NCBI RefSeq assembly: GCF_000801105.2
Contig: NC_079512.1
Coordinates: forward strand, 431,025-495,024
Length of the DNA: 64,000 bases
Direction of reading: 5' to 3'
DNA from: Raphanus sativus
Lineage: Eukaryota > Streptophyta > Magnoliopsida > Brassicales > Brassicaceae
The notes beneath the pieces are model-generated. The model worked only from the letters and a program-made list of their open reading frames with translations. It was not told where the DNA came from and ran no database searches. Shown here in pieces: positions 46,229-58,961 of this stretch (its first letter is position 1; the number at the start of each line of letters is the position of its first letter). Position numbers and translations under genes: made by a program.

Positions 46229-47126
46229 ATTACCTGCGTCATAGCCCAAGAACGCAAAAATAGTTTTCCCTATGAATGTGATACTCATTTTATAGCGGAA
46301 GTTTTTTTTCTTTTTCTTTTGATAACTCAAGGTATCCAGCGGACTGAAACCAACTGGCACCAGTCAGACGCATTTGTTTGTAAGGAAAGTTAAAGATCCA
46401 TGTCACCTAGCCACATGAGGAATTATCAAATTTGCACTGGAAAAAATGATTTCTAGTCTAGACCAACTTTATAGCAGAAGTTTATTGAGGTTTAAGGTTC
46501 TCGCAACCAATTTTTAGTTGGAGGCACGCTACTAAAAAAAACAAAAAAATTATGAATTTGGGGCACTTTTTCTTTTGCTTATTCATTAAACTACGAACAA
46601 TTTTATCAAATTAATCTAACTTACATCCGGTGTTCAAAAAAAAAAAATCTAACTTACATCCACCCTTGAAAACAAAACAATTGAAAAAATACAGTAATAA
46701 CAACACAAGGGTAAAAAAAATGAAAAGGAAGAGTTGGGTCATCAGGCCCAACAAAACTCAAATCCCTGTATCAAAAAGCATTTCATCGAACACACAAAAA
46801 ATAGTTTCAACCAGCAATAGACGCGCCTTGATTAGTACCTTATTACCTGAGCATTGTCCAAGCACGCAAAAATTGTTTTCCCCATAAATGTGATACTCAT
46901 TTTATAGCGGAAGTTTTTTTTTCTTTTTCTTTTGATAACGCAAGGTATCCAGCGGACTGAGACCAACCGGCACCAATCAGACGCATTTGTTTGTAAGGAA
47001 AGTTAAAGATCCATGTCACCTAGCCACATGAGGAATTATCAATTTTGCACTGGAAAAAACCGATATATGGTCTAGACCAACTTTATAGCAGAAGTTTATC
47101 GAGGTTTGAGGTTCTCGAAACCAATG
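46229..47126. repeat. About 280-bp direct duplication separated by about 335 bp
   Basis: 46229-46509 and 46846-47126 share long stretches such as GATACTCATTTTATAGCGGA, CAAGGTATCCAGCGGACTGA and GATCCATGTCACCTAGCCAC, roughly 90% or more by eye. It could be the two LTRs of a very small retrotransposon or a simple duplication; I do not see a primer-binding site or clean TG...CA ends. Confidence 0.7.
46615..46661 (+). repeat. 19-bp A-tailed insertion with a 14-bp duplication
   Basis: TCTAACTTACATCC at 46615-46628 and 46648-46661 is perfect. The insert is GGTGTTC plus A12. Its TGTTCAAAA end matches the insert at 62376. Confidence 0.7.
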
Positions 47127-48454
47127 TGAGATATTTACACAAACTTCTTCTTAATATTCTCTTCAAATGGGCTTATGTATACTAGACCTCATAATTTGAG
47201 CCTACAAAATCAAAAGATCTTTTTGAATACCTTGTCCTCTATTAAAAGAAGATCATTCTGAAAAATCTAATTAAAAAAATTGTTGCATTCTTTTTTAGAG
47301 TTGACTATTTTTTTTATCTTACCTTATATTTCTCTGACAATAAAAGGTAACATAATATACATATCAAACTTTGTATTTTAGTCAATTCTATTATTTATTA
47401 TACATCGGTAAACAAAAACTTTATACCATATAATTTACCGTATATTTTTAACAAATATTTTAAAAATATTTCAATTCTTAAAGAACCAAAATTTGATCAT
47501 AAATCTGGCACGAGGAACCAAAAATACCTAAAAACATTTCTTAATAACCAATTTTTTTTTTAGTTTTTTTTTGAAATCTACCTGAAACTCGAAATTATAT
47601 TCAGAAACCTGGATCCAAAACTTAAAAAAGTATTCATAATACCAAAAACACATTTGAAATACCGAATACCTATCTGAAATATCCAAATATACCTAACATA
47701 TGTAAAACATTTTAGGTACTTCGAATACCCGATTGGATCTCGCGTAGGACCTGAAGTCGAACAGCGACCACATGTCGAAAAAAAACAAATATGTACTTTC
47801 CCTAGACTCGGACCCAAACCTTAGCTATATTTTCGGGTAGATTTTGGTTTGGTTTTTCGGCTCCGGTAAAATGTCAAAACCTAAAGAGTTATATAAAAGT
47901 GTACATAAAAATCTTATATAAACTAATTCAAAAATTATATAGTTTTAAATTAGTGTCCTTCGATATAATAATTTTGTAACATAATAATGTACACTAATTT
48001 TAAAATTCTAGTTCACAAACTTTGTTTACAAGCCAATGGAAAACCCGCAAACAAAAAAATTCTGGTATACTTTTAAATTGAAACACTGATTGATTGGTTC
48101 CAAATCAAAAGAGACATTAGTTTGACTTGCAATGGAAAGCAACTACACTAGCGTTCATTCAACCATGACTTGAATACAGAATGTGGAAGTTATGGGAACG
48201 GATTTATAAAACAACAAATCCAAGAAGAAAAACTTCCCAATTAATGACATTGCACAAACTCATTTGCCTACAGTTTCAGATCAGAGACCAACCCTCTCTC
48301 CGTTTTCCGTGTCTTGTATATATGAGGGAGGTCCTCAAATCTCCAGAATTGGTAAAAAATCTCTCGTTGGTTTGCTTCCACAAATTGTGTTATTCTTATT
48401 CATCATCATCATTATCATTGTCATCATTATTTTTTTTTTTCTGCAGAGGAAAAA
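47127..48454. other. Upstream region of OFP14
   Basis: AT-rich, with a degenerate hAT-like stretch near 47560-47880 (words such as GGTTTTTCGGCTCCGG). CATCATCAT repeats precede the OFP14 start. No other gene is seen. Confidence 0.35.
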
Positions 48455-49366
48455 ATGCCAAACCCATTGCAGAACTCGTTGCATGGTTACCTGTCAAAGA
48501 TCAAAAGAGAGACAGAAAAGCTGCAGTTGACGTCGTCGAAATCATTGTCATCATCCAAGAAGTGGGTGCTTGCTGGCTGTAAGCAATCCAAAAAGCTCTC
48601 CTCCTCCTTCAAGCATAGACGAGGTCCCAAAAGCAAGACCAGATCCAATGACGACCACCACCAGGATTCCAGTCAGGCAGCCACCTTGTCTGATATCGAC
48701 CGTTTCCTCGAGGAAAACTTCAAATCCCTCTGCATCAGAGATGGCAGCGAAGAGGAGGAGGAGGAGGAGGAGGACCACCATCATTGGAAAAAGAAGGAGA
48801 AAATGCATCAGTCCTCGGATGAAGACGACGACGACAACGACGAGTATCGTCACAGATTCGAGAGGACATGGGGACCGGCCGTCTACGACTCCCCCAAACT
48901 GCCAGATCCGCCGAGGAGAACAGAGAGACTATCTCCACCACCTGGATCATCGGAAGGTAGGCCCAGCATGTACAACACAATGTCGGAGGAGGAGGGAGAG
49001 GAGAGACCGTCGTTGAGGTCCAAGTCCAACTCATCCAGCACGGTGCTGCCTGAGAACTGCATCGCGGTGCTGAGATACACTGCAGATCCTCAGGAGGATT
49101 TCAGGAGATCGATGGTGGAGATGATGGAGTCCAAGCTAGGAGGGAGCGAGGTGGACTGGGACTTGATGGAAGAGCTACTTTTCTCCTATCTCGATCTCAA
49201 CGACAAGAAGTCACACAAGTTCATACTCAGCGCATTCGTCGATCTCATCATCTCTCTCCGTGACAAGGAGAAGAGGATCACCAGGACATCCCTTGAGAGG
49301 TCGCTCAGTATTCGCGCCGCCGCCAGAATGAGGCTGAGTAAGAGGACCGATGCCTTTCGCAACTAA
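48455..49366 (+). CDS. OFP14: OVATE family protein 14 (transcriptional repressor type)
   Basis: A single-exon gene of 303 residues from MPNPLQNSLHGYLSKIKRET. The N-terminal half is Ser/Lys-rich with a basic stretch (SSFKHRRGPKSK), an acidic poly-Glu run and poly-Asp (EDDDDNDE). The C-terminal OVATE domain (about 190-260) is clear: ENCIAVLRYTADPQEDFRRSM, VEMMESK, DLMEELLFSYLDLNDKKSHK and FILSAFVDLI. OFPs bind TALE homeodomain proteins and repress transcription. The ATG follows a leader ending AGAGGAAAAA. The acidic tracts are encoded by GAGGAGGAG and GACGACGAC repeats, likely variable. The position fits At1g79960. The protein is intact. Confidence 0.9.
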   Translation: MPNPLQNSLHGYLSKIKRETEKLQLTSSKSLSSSKKWVLAGCKQSKKLSSSFKHRRGPKSKTRSNDDHHQDSSQAATLSDIDRFLEENFKSLCIRDGSEEEEEEEEDHHHWKKKEKMHQSSDEDDDDNDEYRHRFERTWGPAVYDSPKLPDPPRRTERLSPPPGSSEGRPSMYNTMSEEEGEERPSLRSKSNSSSTVLPENCIAVLRYTADPQEDFRRSMVEMMESKLGGSEVDWDLMEELLFSYLDLNDKKSHKFILSAFVDLIISLRDKEKRITRTSLERSLSIRAAARMRLSKRTDAFRN

Positions 49367-50461
49367 CTCTTGCAACTTATTTCCCTTCTTTTCTTTTGCA
49401 ATTCAAAAAGTTACATAACAATTTTTATTTTTTGTTTGATTACATTCCTTTCTTTCTTCTCAGCCTTTTAAAGTTAGAACTTGCTTTTTAGTATTGTTTA
49501 CTTTACAAAAAGAGTAAAGAGAAGCCAGCAACAATGTCCAAGACAAAGATGAAATGCACACAAAAAATGAATATGAATGATTATCAGGCATTCTTTTTCT
49601 CATTTTGATGCATTGTTGTTCATATGCAGCACCATGTTTAGATACATATTAGAGGGTAAATGCATGATTTCTCGCACAAAAAGGCATTTTTACAGATTTG
49701 TTACTCCATTATAAATGACAAAATAGTTGCTCAATGGACTGCATCACTTTTGCTGATTTAAGCCTCCTACTTCAATGCTTGAATGTAACCAAATGATCTT
49801 GTTATATTCTTCTGTGTTAAGCTTTTCTTTGACCTAGAGTTAAGATCACTAGCTGCACGACTTCCAAATATCTTTATGAACAAAAGGACACAAGAGGGTG
49901 GTGGGATTTAATGCAGATATATCTGCTTCCTTGTTATCACCACCCCCACTCCCTTTTTCTTTGGACATTGAGGACTATACACTTCCCTGACTCTCTTGAA
50001 CCTTTCGCTATTTTTTTTATCAGCCCAATTGTGTTTAAACAGTTGCTCGATGCAAACTTTTCTGTTTCACAAGTCTGCTTCTCAGTTGTTAGTTGTCACA
50101 TTTTAGATCAACTACTTCATATATCCTCTGTAACAGTATTCCCGTCACTTGGCTTCATTTGTTCTTTCTCCCTTGAAGAACAAGCCCTTGCGTTGTAGGA
50201 TGGTCAGGCCTTTCCATTTAACACTACATACATCACTCCCCGAGGGTTAAATTCCCGATTTGCAGAATATTTTATTTGCTTGTGCTTCAGCGTTGGTTGT
50301 TTCCAGTTACGTTCTTCTCCCTAGTTTGATCTAAAAGAAAAATGAAACCAAAAAGATACAAAAAGAGAGGAGCCAATAAGAGTGTCAAAAATTGTGAAAA
50401 AGACTAGCAATATCAAAGACTTGAAGATAAACCTATCGTATTTGGAACTTTCCTTTCTGTT
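49367..50461. other. OFP14 3' region and spacer
   Basis: 3' UTR of OFP14 and intergenic DNA. A frame at 49911-50198 has no recognisable domain. Nothing further to support. Confidence 0.35.
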
Positions 50462-50610
50462 TTACTTTTCCTCCGATCCAGACTCTTCAGAATTCGACTC
50501 CTTCTTCTTAACTGTCCCATTGGCCTTCTTTTTCTCATCCTCATCTTAGCTATCACTCTCATAATCATCGTACTCCTCTTCGATCTCATCTTCCTCTTCC
50601 ATACCTTCTT
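50462..50610 (-). pseudogene. Remnant of an acidic C-terminus, possibly Sec63/ERDJ2-type
   Basis: On the minus strand one frame reads MEEEDEIEEEYDDYESDS, then a stop (TAG-type loss at TAA), then DEDEKKKANGTVKKKESNS and ends SEESGSEEK. The composition resembles the highly acidic tail of the ER Sec63-type J protein ERDJ2A (At1g79940), which I recall between OFP14 and the IST1-like gene in Arabidopsis. The upstream part of that gene is absent, and the in-frame stop supports decay. An acidic tail from another protein is possible. Confidence 0.35.
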
Positions 50611-51280
50611 CTCTTCTAAATGCTTTACAAAATTATTTTGCATGCAACTATATTTCCTAATTGATAATTCTAAAAATCTATATTTTTATATATTTGATTG
50701 TAATAAAATTATAAATATGTCAATACAATACTAAATAAGTATATGTCTTATTATCTGTTTATCTAAGTTATTTAAATATATCAACCAAATATTTGAAACT
50801 AGTTATAAAGAAAATACATTCCAATCTAATCATTTACTAAATTAGTAAAATAGCTTATAACTACATATCAAATATTTATGATTTGTTTGAAACTATGTAA
50901 GACGACGTGTGTGGATTCGAAACATGATCATCCACACTTCTTTTTTCTTATTTATTATCTGTATCTTCTATAAAAGAAAGTCTTTCCAAATAACAAATTC
51001 ACTGAAAATTAGGCCCTTTCTCAAAAAAAAAAAATTCAATGAAAATATGTATAAGGTTTTACAGGTTAATTTGTAAACAAAAAGGTTCAAATAACAAGAA
51101 AAAAGCTAAGGTTTTGTATCATTATCACACTTCACACACTTTAGGATTAACATGGCGGCTTGTCTTGTAGGTTAACAGAGAATAGTGGAATTCATTCATT
51201 CATTCACAGACAACGATATCAATATCTCTAATCACAATTGACGCATGCATGCATAACTAAATTACTGTAGTAGTAGAAGA
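50611..51280. other. Spacer downstream of the IST1-like gene
   Basis: AT-rich. Includes the 3' end of the IST1-like gene and the micro-insertion at 51010. Confidence 0.35.
50997..51046 (+). repeat. 24-bp A-tailed insertion with a near-perfect 13-bp duplication
   Basis: ATTCACTGAAAAT at 50997-51009 and ATTCAATGAAAAT at 51034-51046 (12/13). The insert is TAGGCCCTTTCTC plus A11. Confidence 0.6.
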
Positions 51281-53209
51281 TCAGTTTCGTGTGAGAGCAT
51301 CTACACGAGCCGCGACCTCGTCAAAATCTGGGACGTTGTTGGAGGGGTTAGGCTGCCACGAAGCTGTTCGACGACACATCCTCCGTACCCCCTCACCGCT
51401 TGCTTTCTCCATCGACTCTGACCTCATGTTCTTACTACTCACCGAATCTTCACCAGGCGCTTCTTGGGGAGGCGGGTTCGCTAATCTTCTTCTCACTGAT
51501 CTCGGCTTTGGTCTCCCCGCACTAGGAGAGTCGTCTGTTTTCGAGATACCAACAATTAAATTATTACTATCAAATAATATATACATAGTGCTTTGCTTGC
51601 AAAATAGATACGCTATTATGACTTTGTTTTACTCACCATTGTGGTCTGGCATGAGATCAGATTTGGTTATCTTCTCCGGAAGGCTTTCCTGTTTCTCGAT
51701 TTTGGGTTTGTCGTTGTTGTTGTAATTAGACGCAGGCATGAAGAATCTGTAGTAGAAAGGTTTGTTTTCTGGATCATCCTCCTCCTCCTCAGGGCCAGAG
51801 ACATAACTCTCGCTTGTACCCACGGAGTCGTCTTCGCTTCTTCTACTCATGGACTTGCTATCCAAAGAGTCTTTTCTGCCATGAAACGAAAGGCTGCCTC
51901 TGTTTTCAGTCGTCTTTACAGGATTATTTTGCTTTGTTAATTTTTGTTTTTGCGGCTCTTCAGCAGCAGCAGGTGGTGTGTAGAGCCTCTGCTCTAAAGA
52001 CTTGGCGTCCCATTTGATGGAGTATTCTATGGCAATATCGTGGAGAAGCGTTACCTTCATTTCCTTTGACGGGGGCGCCGCTTTGAAGCTCTCCACAAAC
52101 TGCAAAAGAGATTCCGATAAGAGTCAGTCACTCGGCAACAAACTACTGGAAGTGGTTGGCAGCGTAGAGAATAGAATGTATATTTAATATACCTCAGGGT
52201 TCACAAACTGTTCAAGTGAATTAGTCCCGTATCTGTCAGCAAACATAGACCTGAGATCGCGAAGCTCAGGCACTTCAGAGACTCTAGCGGCCGCATACAC
52301 AAGGGAAGAGATGGCCTCCCGACACTCCTCAGGGCATTTACTGTAGCAACAATACTTTTTTTTACATAGATAATGATGAATCCCAATTCCCAAAGAAAAA
52401 GAAGGTTAGATTACTTGGATTTCTGTAAGAGAGAAACATTGGATGCAACACATACGCAGAATTGCTCCAACAATTCATAACAGGACAACCTTCTTTTCTC
52501 CTCAATAAGTCCTTCTGCCTGTCATCAAATTCATATCTATTTACTCATGTGACAAACTAATCATTGATTGCACGCCACAACAACAACAAAAAAATAAAAT
52601 AAAAAATGATTTCTCTCGGTTGCTTGAGAAACAATTCACTGTGTTCCTTATTTTAATTAGCTGACCTGGTGACAGCATTAAAATGAAATATGTTTTTTTT
52701 TCCATTGCATCCAGCTACTTATACCAGAATAGAAAGATTTAATGAAGACATCGTTTGACCCTCTTTTTTTTTTTTTACTTTTTTCTTAAAAGTTGTTCAA
52801 TTTTAAAGATACGTAGTTTGTGAGGGGGTGTTCGGTGCTGTCACGTTCGGAGAACCAATCAGATTCTTACGCAACCCATTAAACGATACAGGGGATGAAC
52901 CAGGATTACTTGTTGGTTGTTCAGCAAAACATAATCAAAAAGAAAGTAAAGTTACCCTGCCGTATGCATTGTAATCGAGGCTGTTGTTGAGAAGATCGAC
53001 AATGTCCTTCTTCAAATATTTGCAAACAGAGTTTTTCTTTCTCTTCACCGTCTCCACTCTTGTTTTCGTTATCTTGACCAAGTACTTGCTGAGGAATTTA
53101 AAATTGATTGATGAAAAACATACGAAAAAGATCAACAACGGAACAATACAAGAAAAGAAAAGACTTACCATTTCGTGTAGAATTTGGGTTTAAACAGACC
53201 ATCAAACAT
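51281..53209 (-). CDS. IST1-like regulator of Vps4 in the ESCRT/multivesicular-body pathway
   Basis: Six exons join in phase: 53169-53209, 52956-53088, 52415-52518, 52193-52340, 51637-52099 and 51281-51534, giving 380 residues. The start is MFDGLFKPKFYTKC. The helical IST1 domain is recognised by the conserved CKYLVKITKTRVETVKRKKN, DIVDLLNNSLDYNAYGRAEG, LIEEKRRLSCYELLEQFC and later KCPEECREAISSLVYAAAR and ELRDLRSMFADRYG. The C-terminal half is low-complexity, acidic and Ser-rich, with a basic tail containing RPKPRSVRRRLANPP. IST1 proteins bind CHMP1 and Vps4 and regulate sorting of ubiquitinated membrane proteins. The position fits At1g79910 (regulator of Vps4 activity). The GA tract at 53300 lies in the 5' leader. 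The gene is intact. Confidence 0.9.
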
Positions 53210-53297
53210 TTTGCCTTTTGAAAACTAACAGAGATATATTCGGTCCTTCTTGTTGGTTTTTCTTTTTGTATTTTTTCTGGGTTCTCTCTCTTTCGTG

Positions 53298-53342
<45 letters not shown>

Positions 53343-54266
53343 AAAGAAATGTTGTCCTTTTGGAAAAGATGGCGTTTTCAGGGAAGGAATGAAGGGTTTT
53401 ATATATAGAAAAAGAGGAGAGAGGCAGAGATAAGAATGAAAAAGAAACGACTTTTCTCTTGGCTGGGTCTAACATGAGATCTCAAGAAACGGAACTTGTT
53501 TCTCGCAAGAAAAACTAAGAAGCAGAGAGAGAGAGAGAGAGGAAGAAAAAAGAATATGATGCTGTTAAATGGGCAAAATTGCGCGCGCTTTCGGGAGTGC
53601 GGTAATTACTAAATCAGGCCTAGTGAAATTTCTAAGAGTAGGCAGCTGACCAAGGTTAGTTTCAGAGTTCAACAATCTATCCAAACCAGTGACCTATTTT
53701 CTCCATCAGGGCTTTTCTCCACAAGGCTCTCTGCCAAATTATATGGAAGCTTCAAATATTTGATGACAAGACCAACATGTTACCTATTTTCTTTGTTGAG
53801 CCCAAAGAAACATTTTCGTGTTAACCCAATTGGGCCTTTAATATGGATAACCCATATGAGTTTCCACACTTTTGCTTTAGCTGCTGGTTTCTAGTTTTGA
53901 AGTTAGAGAGTTTGGCATGAGTGTTTGAAGAAAATAATCTCGTTTTACATGATCAAACAAATCTGACTTGCTTTATGGATCGAGCAGAAAACCCTTCTGT
54001 GATAAATGGTTGAGCACAGCCGATCACAAACACAAGGAAAAGAGAATAAATGAACTTTTGTTTGCTATATGCTTTTCTCTTTCTCTTGTTTGCTACTGGA
54101 ACCCAACATGAGGGTGCCGAGTATTTCCTCCAACATCTCATAGATGCTTCAATTCTTCCAGACACGGCCACTAAGTTATGATGAATTTTCAACATTTTTT
54201 ATGTTTACAGAATTGGTGCTAACAGTCTGTGAACGTCTCCATAGTTTTTTGTGGAATAATTAAGAT
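53210..54266. other. IST1-like leader and upstream region with GA microsatellites
   Basis: The leader is pyrimidine-rich on the minus strand, with (GA)n at about 53301-53338 and again near 53525-53540. No separate gene is seen. Confidence 0.5.
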
Positions 54267-54380
54267 TAAGCCTTGGCATTCGGGGTTCCAATCGGATTTC
54301 GTTTTTTGGATTTATCAAAATCAGTTCTATTCGGATTATTTGAAAGTTCAGTTCAGAACCGGTTCGAGTATATTTAATCT
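54267..54380. mobile_element. hAT-like element fragment
   Basis: TAAGCCTTGGCATTCGGGG resembles the left end of the element at 36096, followed by ATCGGATTTCG-type arms. The right end is missing, so this is a fragment. Confidence 0.4.
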
Positions 54381-54489
54381 ACCATGTAACTGTTGAATCA
54401 CAAGCTCAACCTAGTTCAGATTCCAGATATGAACACAATTATTTTTCAGCTAATAGCTAACAGATACAACTAGTGAAAAAGGTTAAAGA

Positions 54490-57400
54490 CCAGTGAGATT
54501 CAATCATTAGCCAAGGATGATGGTCAGAAATGATTTTAGAATCTCTGTTGTCTCCGTTTCTTTAGATAATTAAGATTTTATAATGCTAATTCTATTAATC
54601 TAGGCAGTATATGAAATTTTAGTAAATTAAATATTAAAAAATTAGAATGATTCCTATGTACCACGAAACATAGTTTGGAATACATTAATTCAAATGTAGA
54701 ATGTGGTTTGAAATTTTTAAACTAAAGTGAAGAGTATAAACTTCAGTATATAAATCATTTACCGAAAACTCTTTATTTTTGAAAAGATTAACCCACGGAT
54801 TTTAAAAAAATCAAAAAATGAAAATCTGGTTTTAGTGTATAGTTTCATCAAGAACTGACATAAGACAATAGGTTTAGAACATTTGTTGTCTTTTTTTTCT
54901 CGATAATGAAGATTTTATAATGTTAATTCCACTAATCAAGGGAGTATATGACATTTTAGTAAAAAAAAAAAAATAGAATGATTCCTATATATCATGAAAG
55001 AAACTTTTGAATACATTAATTCAAATGTAGAATGTGGTTTGAAATTTTTAAAACAAAAGTGAAGATTATAAACTTCAGTATATTGAAGATTTACCGAAAA
55101 CTCATTATTTTAAAAGGAGTTAACCCACAGATTTTGAATTTTTTCAAAAATATGAAAATTTGGTTTTAGTGTATAGTTTCTTAGAGCAATGACATAAGAT
55201 GATGGTCAAAGAGGTTTAGAACCTTTTTGTCTCCGTTTCTCTAGATAATAAAGATTTTATAATGGTAATTCCACAATTCTAGCCGTATATGAAATTTTAC
55301 CAAACTAAATATTAAAAAATTAGAATGATTGCTATATACCAGGAAAGATAGTTTATAATACATTAATTCAAATGTTGAATGTGGTTTGAATTTTTTTAAA
55401 TAAAAGTGAAGAGTTTAAATTCCAGTATATAGAGCATTTACCGAAAACTCATTATTTTAGAAGGGGTTAATCCACGGATTTTGGATAAATTTCAAAAATA
55501 CGAAAATCTGGTTTTAGTGTATAGTTTCATCGAGCACTAACATAAGATGATGGTCAAAGAGTTCAGAACCTCTGTTGTCCCCAGATAATGAAGATTTTAT
55601 AATGCTAATTCCACTAATTTAGAAAGTAGATGAAATTTCACCAAACTAAATATTAAAAAATTAGAATGATTCCTATATACCATGAAAGATAGTTTAGAAT
55701 ACATTAATTCAATTCTCGAATTTGGTTTGAAATTTTTAAACAAAAGTGAAGAGTATAAACTTTAATATATAAAGCATTTACCGAAAACTCATTATTTTAG
55801 AAGGGGTTAACCCATAGATTTTCGAAAAATTTCAAAAATATGAAAATCTGGTTTTAGTGTTTAGTTTTATCGAGCACTAACATAAGATGATGGTCAAAAA
55901 GTTTAGAACCTCTGCTGTCTACGTTTCTTAAAATAATGAAGATTTTATAATGATGATTCCACTAATCTAGCCAGTATATGAAATTTTAATAAACTAAATA
56001 TAAAAATAGAATGATTCCTATATACCATGAAAGATGTTATAAAATAAATAAATTCAAATAATAAGTTTAGAACTTTCTCTGTCTTCGTTTCTCTAGATAA
56101 TAAAGATTTTATAATGCTAATTCCACTAATCTAGTGAGTATATAAAATTTTAGTAAACTAAATATAAAAAATAGAATGATTCCTATATACCATGAAATAT
56201 AATTTAGAATACATTAATTCAATTATCGAATTTGGTTTGAAATTTTTAAACAAAAGGGAAGAACATAAACTTCAGTATATAGAGCATTTATAGAAAACTC
56301 ATTGTTTTGGAAGGGGTTAACCCACAAATTTTGGAAAAAATTCAAAAATACGAAAATCTGGTTTTAGTGTATAGTTTCATCGAGCACTAACATAAGATTA
56401 TGGTCAAAGAGTTTAGAACCTCTGTTGTCTTCGTTTCTCTAGATAATGGAGATTTTATAATGCTAATTCTACTAATCTAGTTAGTATATAAAATTTTAGT
56501 AAACTAAATATAAAAAAAATAGAATGATTCCTATATACCATGAAAAATAGTTTAGAATACATTAGTTCAATTGTCGAATATGGTTTGAAAATTTTAAACA
56601 AAAGTGAGGAGTATAAACATCAGTATATAGAGCATATACCAAAAACTCATTATTTTAGAAGGGGTTAACCCATAGATTTCGGAAAAAATTCAAAAATATG
56701 AAAATATGGTTTTAGTGTATTGTTTCATCGAACACTAACATAAGATGATAGTCAAGAGTTTAGAACCTATGTTGTCTCTGTTTCTCTAGATAATGAAACT
56801 TTTATAATGCTAATTCCACTAATATAGACAATATATGAAATTTTAGTAACTAAATATTAAAAAATTAGAATGATTCCTATATACCGTGAAAGATAGTTTA
56901 GAATACATTAATTCAAATGTAGATTGTGGTTTGAAAATTTTAAACTAAAGTGAAAAGTATAAACTTTAGTATATAGAGCAATTACCGACATCTCAATATT
57001 TTTGAAAGGGTTAACCCACAGATTTTGAGAAAATTTCAAAAACATGAAAACTGATTTTAGTGTATAGTTTCATCGAGAACTGACATATGATGGTTAAAGA
57101 GGTTTAGAACATTTGTTGTCTCTGTTTCTCTGGATAATGAAGATTTTATAATGGTAATTTCACAAATCTAGACAGTATATGAAATTTTAGTAAACGAAAT
57201 ATTAAAAAATTAGAATGATTCCTATATACCATGAAAGAGAATTTAGAATACATTAATTCAAATCTAGAATGTGGTTTGAATTTTTTTTAACAAAAGTGAA
57301 GAGTAGAAACTTTAGTATATAGAGGATTTACTGAAAACTCATTATTTTAAAAGGGGTTAATCCACGGATTTTGATTTTTTTTTCAAAAATATGAAAATCT

Positions 57401-58500
57401 TGTTTTAGTGTATAGTTTTATATAGCACTGACATAAGATGATGGTCAAAGAGGTTTAGAAATTTTTTTGTCTCCGTTTCTCTAGATAATAAATATTTTAT
57501 AATGGTAATTCCACAATTCTAGGCAGTATATGAAATTTTACCAAACTAAATATTAAAAAATTAGAATGATTCCTATATACCATGAAAGATAGTTTAGAAT
57601 ACATTAATTCAATTGTCAAATTTGGTTTGAAAATTTTAAACAAAAGTGAAGAGTATAAACTTATATAAATCATTTACCGAAAACTCAATATTTTTGAAGG
57701 GTAACGTTAACCCACATATTTTTTTTAAAATCAAAAATATGAAAATATAGTTTTAGTGTATAGTTTCTTAGAGCACTGACATAAGATGATGGTCAAAGGT
57801 TTAGAACAAAAGTAAAGCGTATAAACTTCAGTATATAGAGTATTTACCGAAAACTCATTATTTTAGAAGGTTAGCCCCCAGATTTTAAGAAAAATCAAAA
57901 ATATGGCAATATTGTTTAAGTGGATAATTACATCATGGACTGACATAGAATGATGTTAAAAAGGTTTGGATCATTTGTTGTGTATGTGTCTTTCAAGAAT
58001 AGAGACTTCATAGTGCTAGATCCACTAATTTAGGATATATATGAAGTTTACTAACTTAACTGTTAAAAATTAGAACAATGTCATGTACCTGAAAGAGAAT
58101 TTATCATACATTAATAAAAAATGTAGAAAGTGGTTTGAAAATTTTAAACGATACCATGAGTATAAGCTTCAATATATATAAAATTTAACAAAAACAAAAT
58201 TCAATATATTCGTAGGAGAGTTAAGCCACATATTTTAAGAAAAATTCAAAAATATGAAAATGATGGTTTAAGGCATACATAATATAATGGTCAAAAAGGG
58301 TTTTAACTTTTTTTTTTCTCTATTTCTTTAAAGAACAGAGATCACTTAAATGGTGGTTAACTTACATATTTTGATAAAATTCCAGAAAATGACAATATTG
58401 TTTAAATAAATAGTTGTATCCTGCACTGATATAGCATGATGGTCAAAAATGTATGGAACATTTATTGTCTCTTTTTATCTAGAAAATAAAGATTTCATAG
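54490..58500. repeat. Tandem array of about 345-bp AT-rich repeats
   Basis: The landmark GATTTTATAATG recurs at about 54570, 54905, 55250, 55590, 55940, 56100, 56450, 56800, 57140 and 57490, mostly 335-352 bp apart, with one short unit of about 160 bp at 55940-56100. Each unit also carries TTAGAATGATTCCTATATACC, GGTTTGAAATTTTTAAAC, TTACCGAAAACTCATTATTTT and GGTTTTAGTGTATAGTTTC. Inner copies are closer to one another than the outer ones. Units after about 57790 are deleted and decayed. No coding capacity. Confidence 0.85.
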
Positions 58501-58949
58501 TGGATAGTTCATATATGAATATATGTTCTCTTATTTTATTCAGATTGGAATCACTAATTCTCTGATCTGAGTGAGATGTTGTATGTTTCTAGAAATAATT
58601 CAATTAGAAACACAAAAAGGATAAAAATAGTGGTTGATAACTTTGATTCTTAGATTCTTTCTCTTTTTCCACAACATGTAAAGGCACAAGCGTTGATTGA
58701 ATGATGTCTAAGATATAAATTTAGTGTAGAAAGACTGGACTGAAATACATTAAGGCAATCACCATTCTGTCGACAGATAGAAAACATATCGATTATTACC
58801 TACGAGAACTGTGTGTTAATATTTTATTTATCTGTGAATCTTTAGCCATTATTGCAATGTTATTTCTCCATTCCGCATACTTTTTTTGTTAAAAAGCAAG
58901 TCAGAAAATAATAGTAAATAGAAGATTAATTGATGTTTGCAGAAACAAG
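58501..58949. other. Spacer between the satellite array and the LINE
   Basis: Unique AT-rich sequence separating the tandem array from the LINE. No coding signal. Confidence 0.3.
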
Positions 58950-58961
58950 TTCGATGTAGTA

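Noticed and set aside
48551..49080. Frames of 65-148 residues in other frames
   Set aside because: Shadows of OFP14, caused by its GAG and GAC repeats.
54490..58500. Array considered as a CRISPR-like or centromeric satellite
   Set aside because: Units are 345 bp without spacers, in a plant genome, next to genes; nothing supports either reading.
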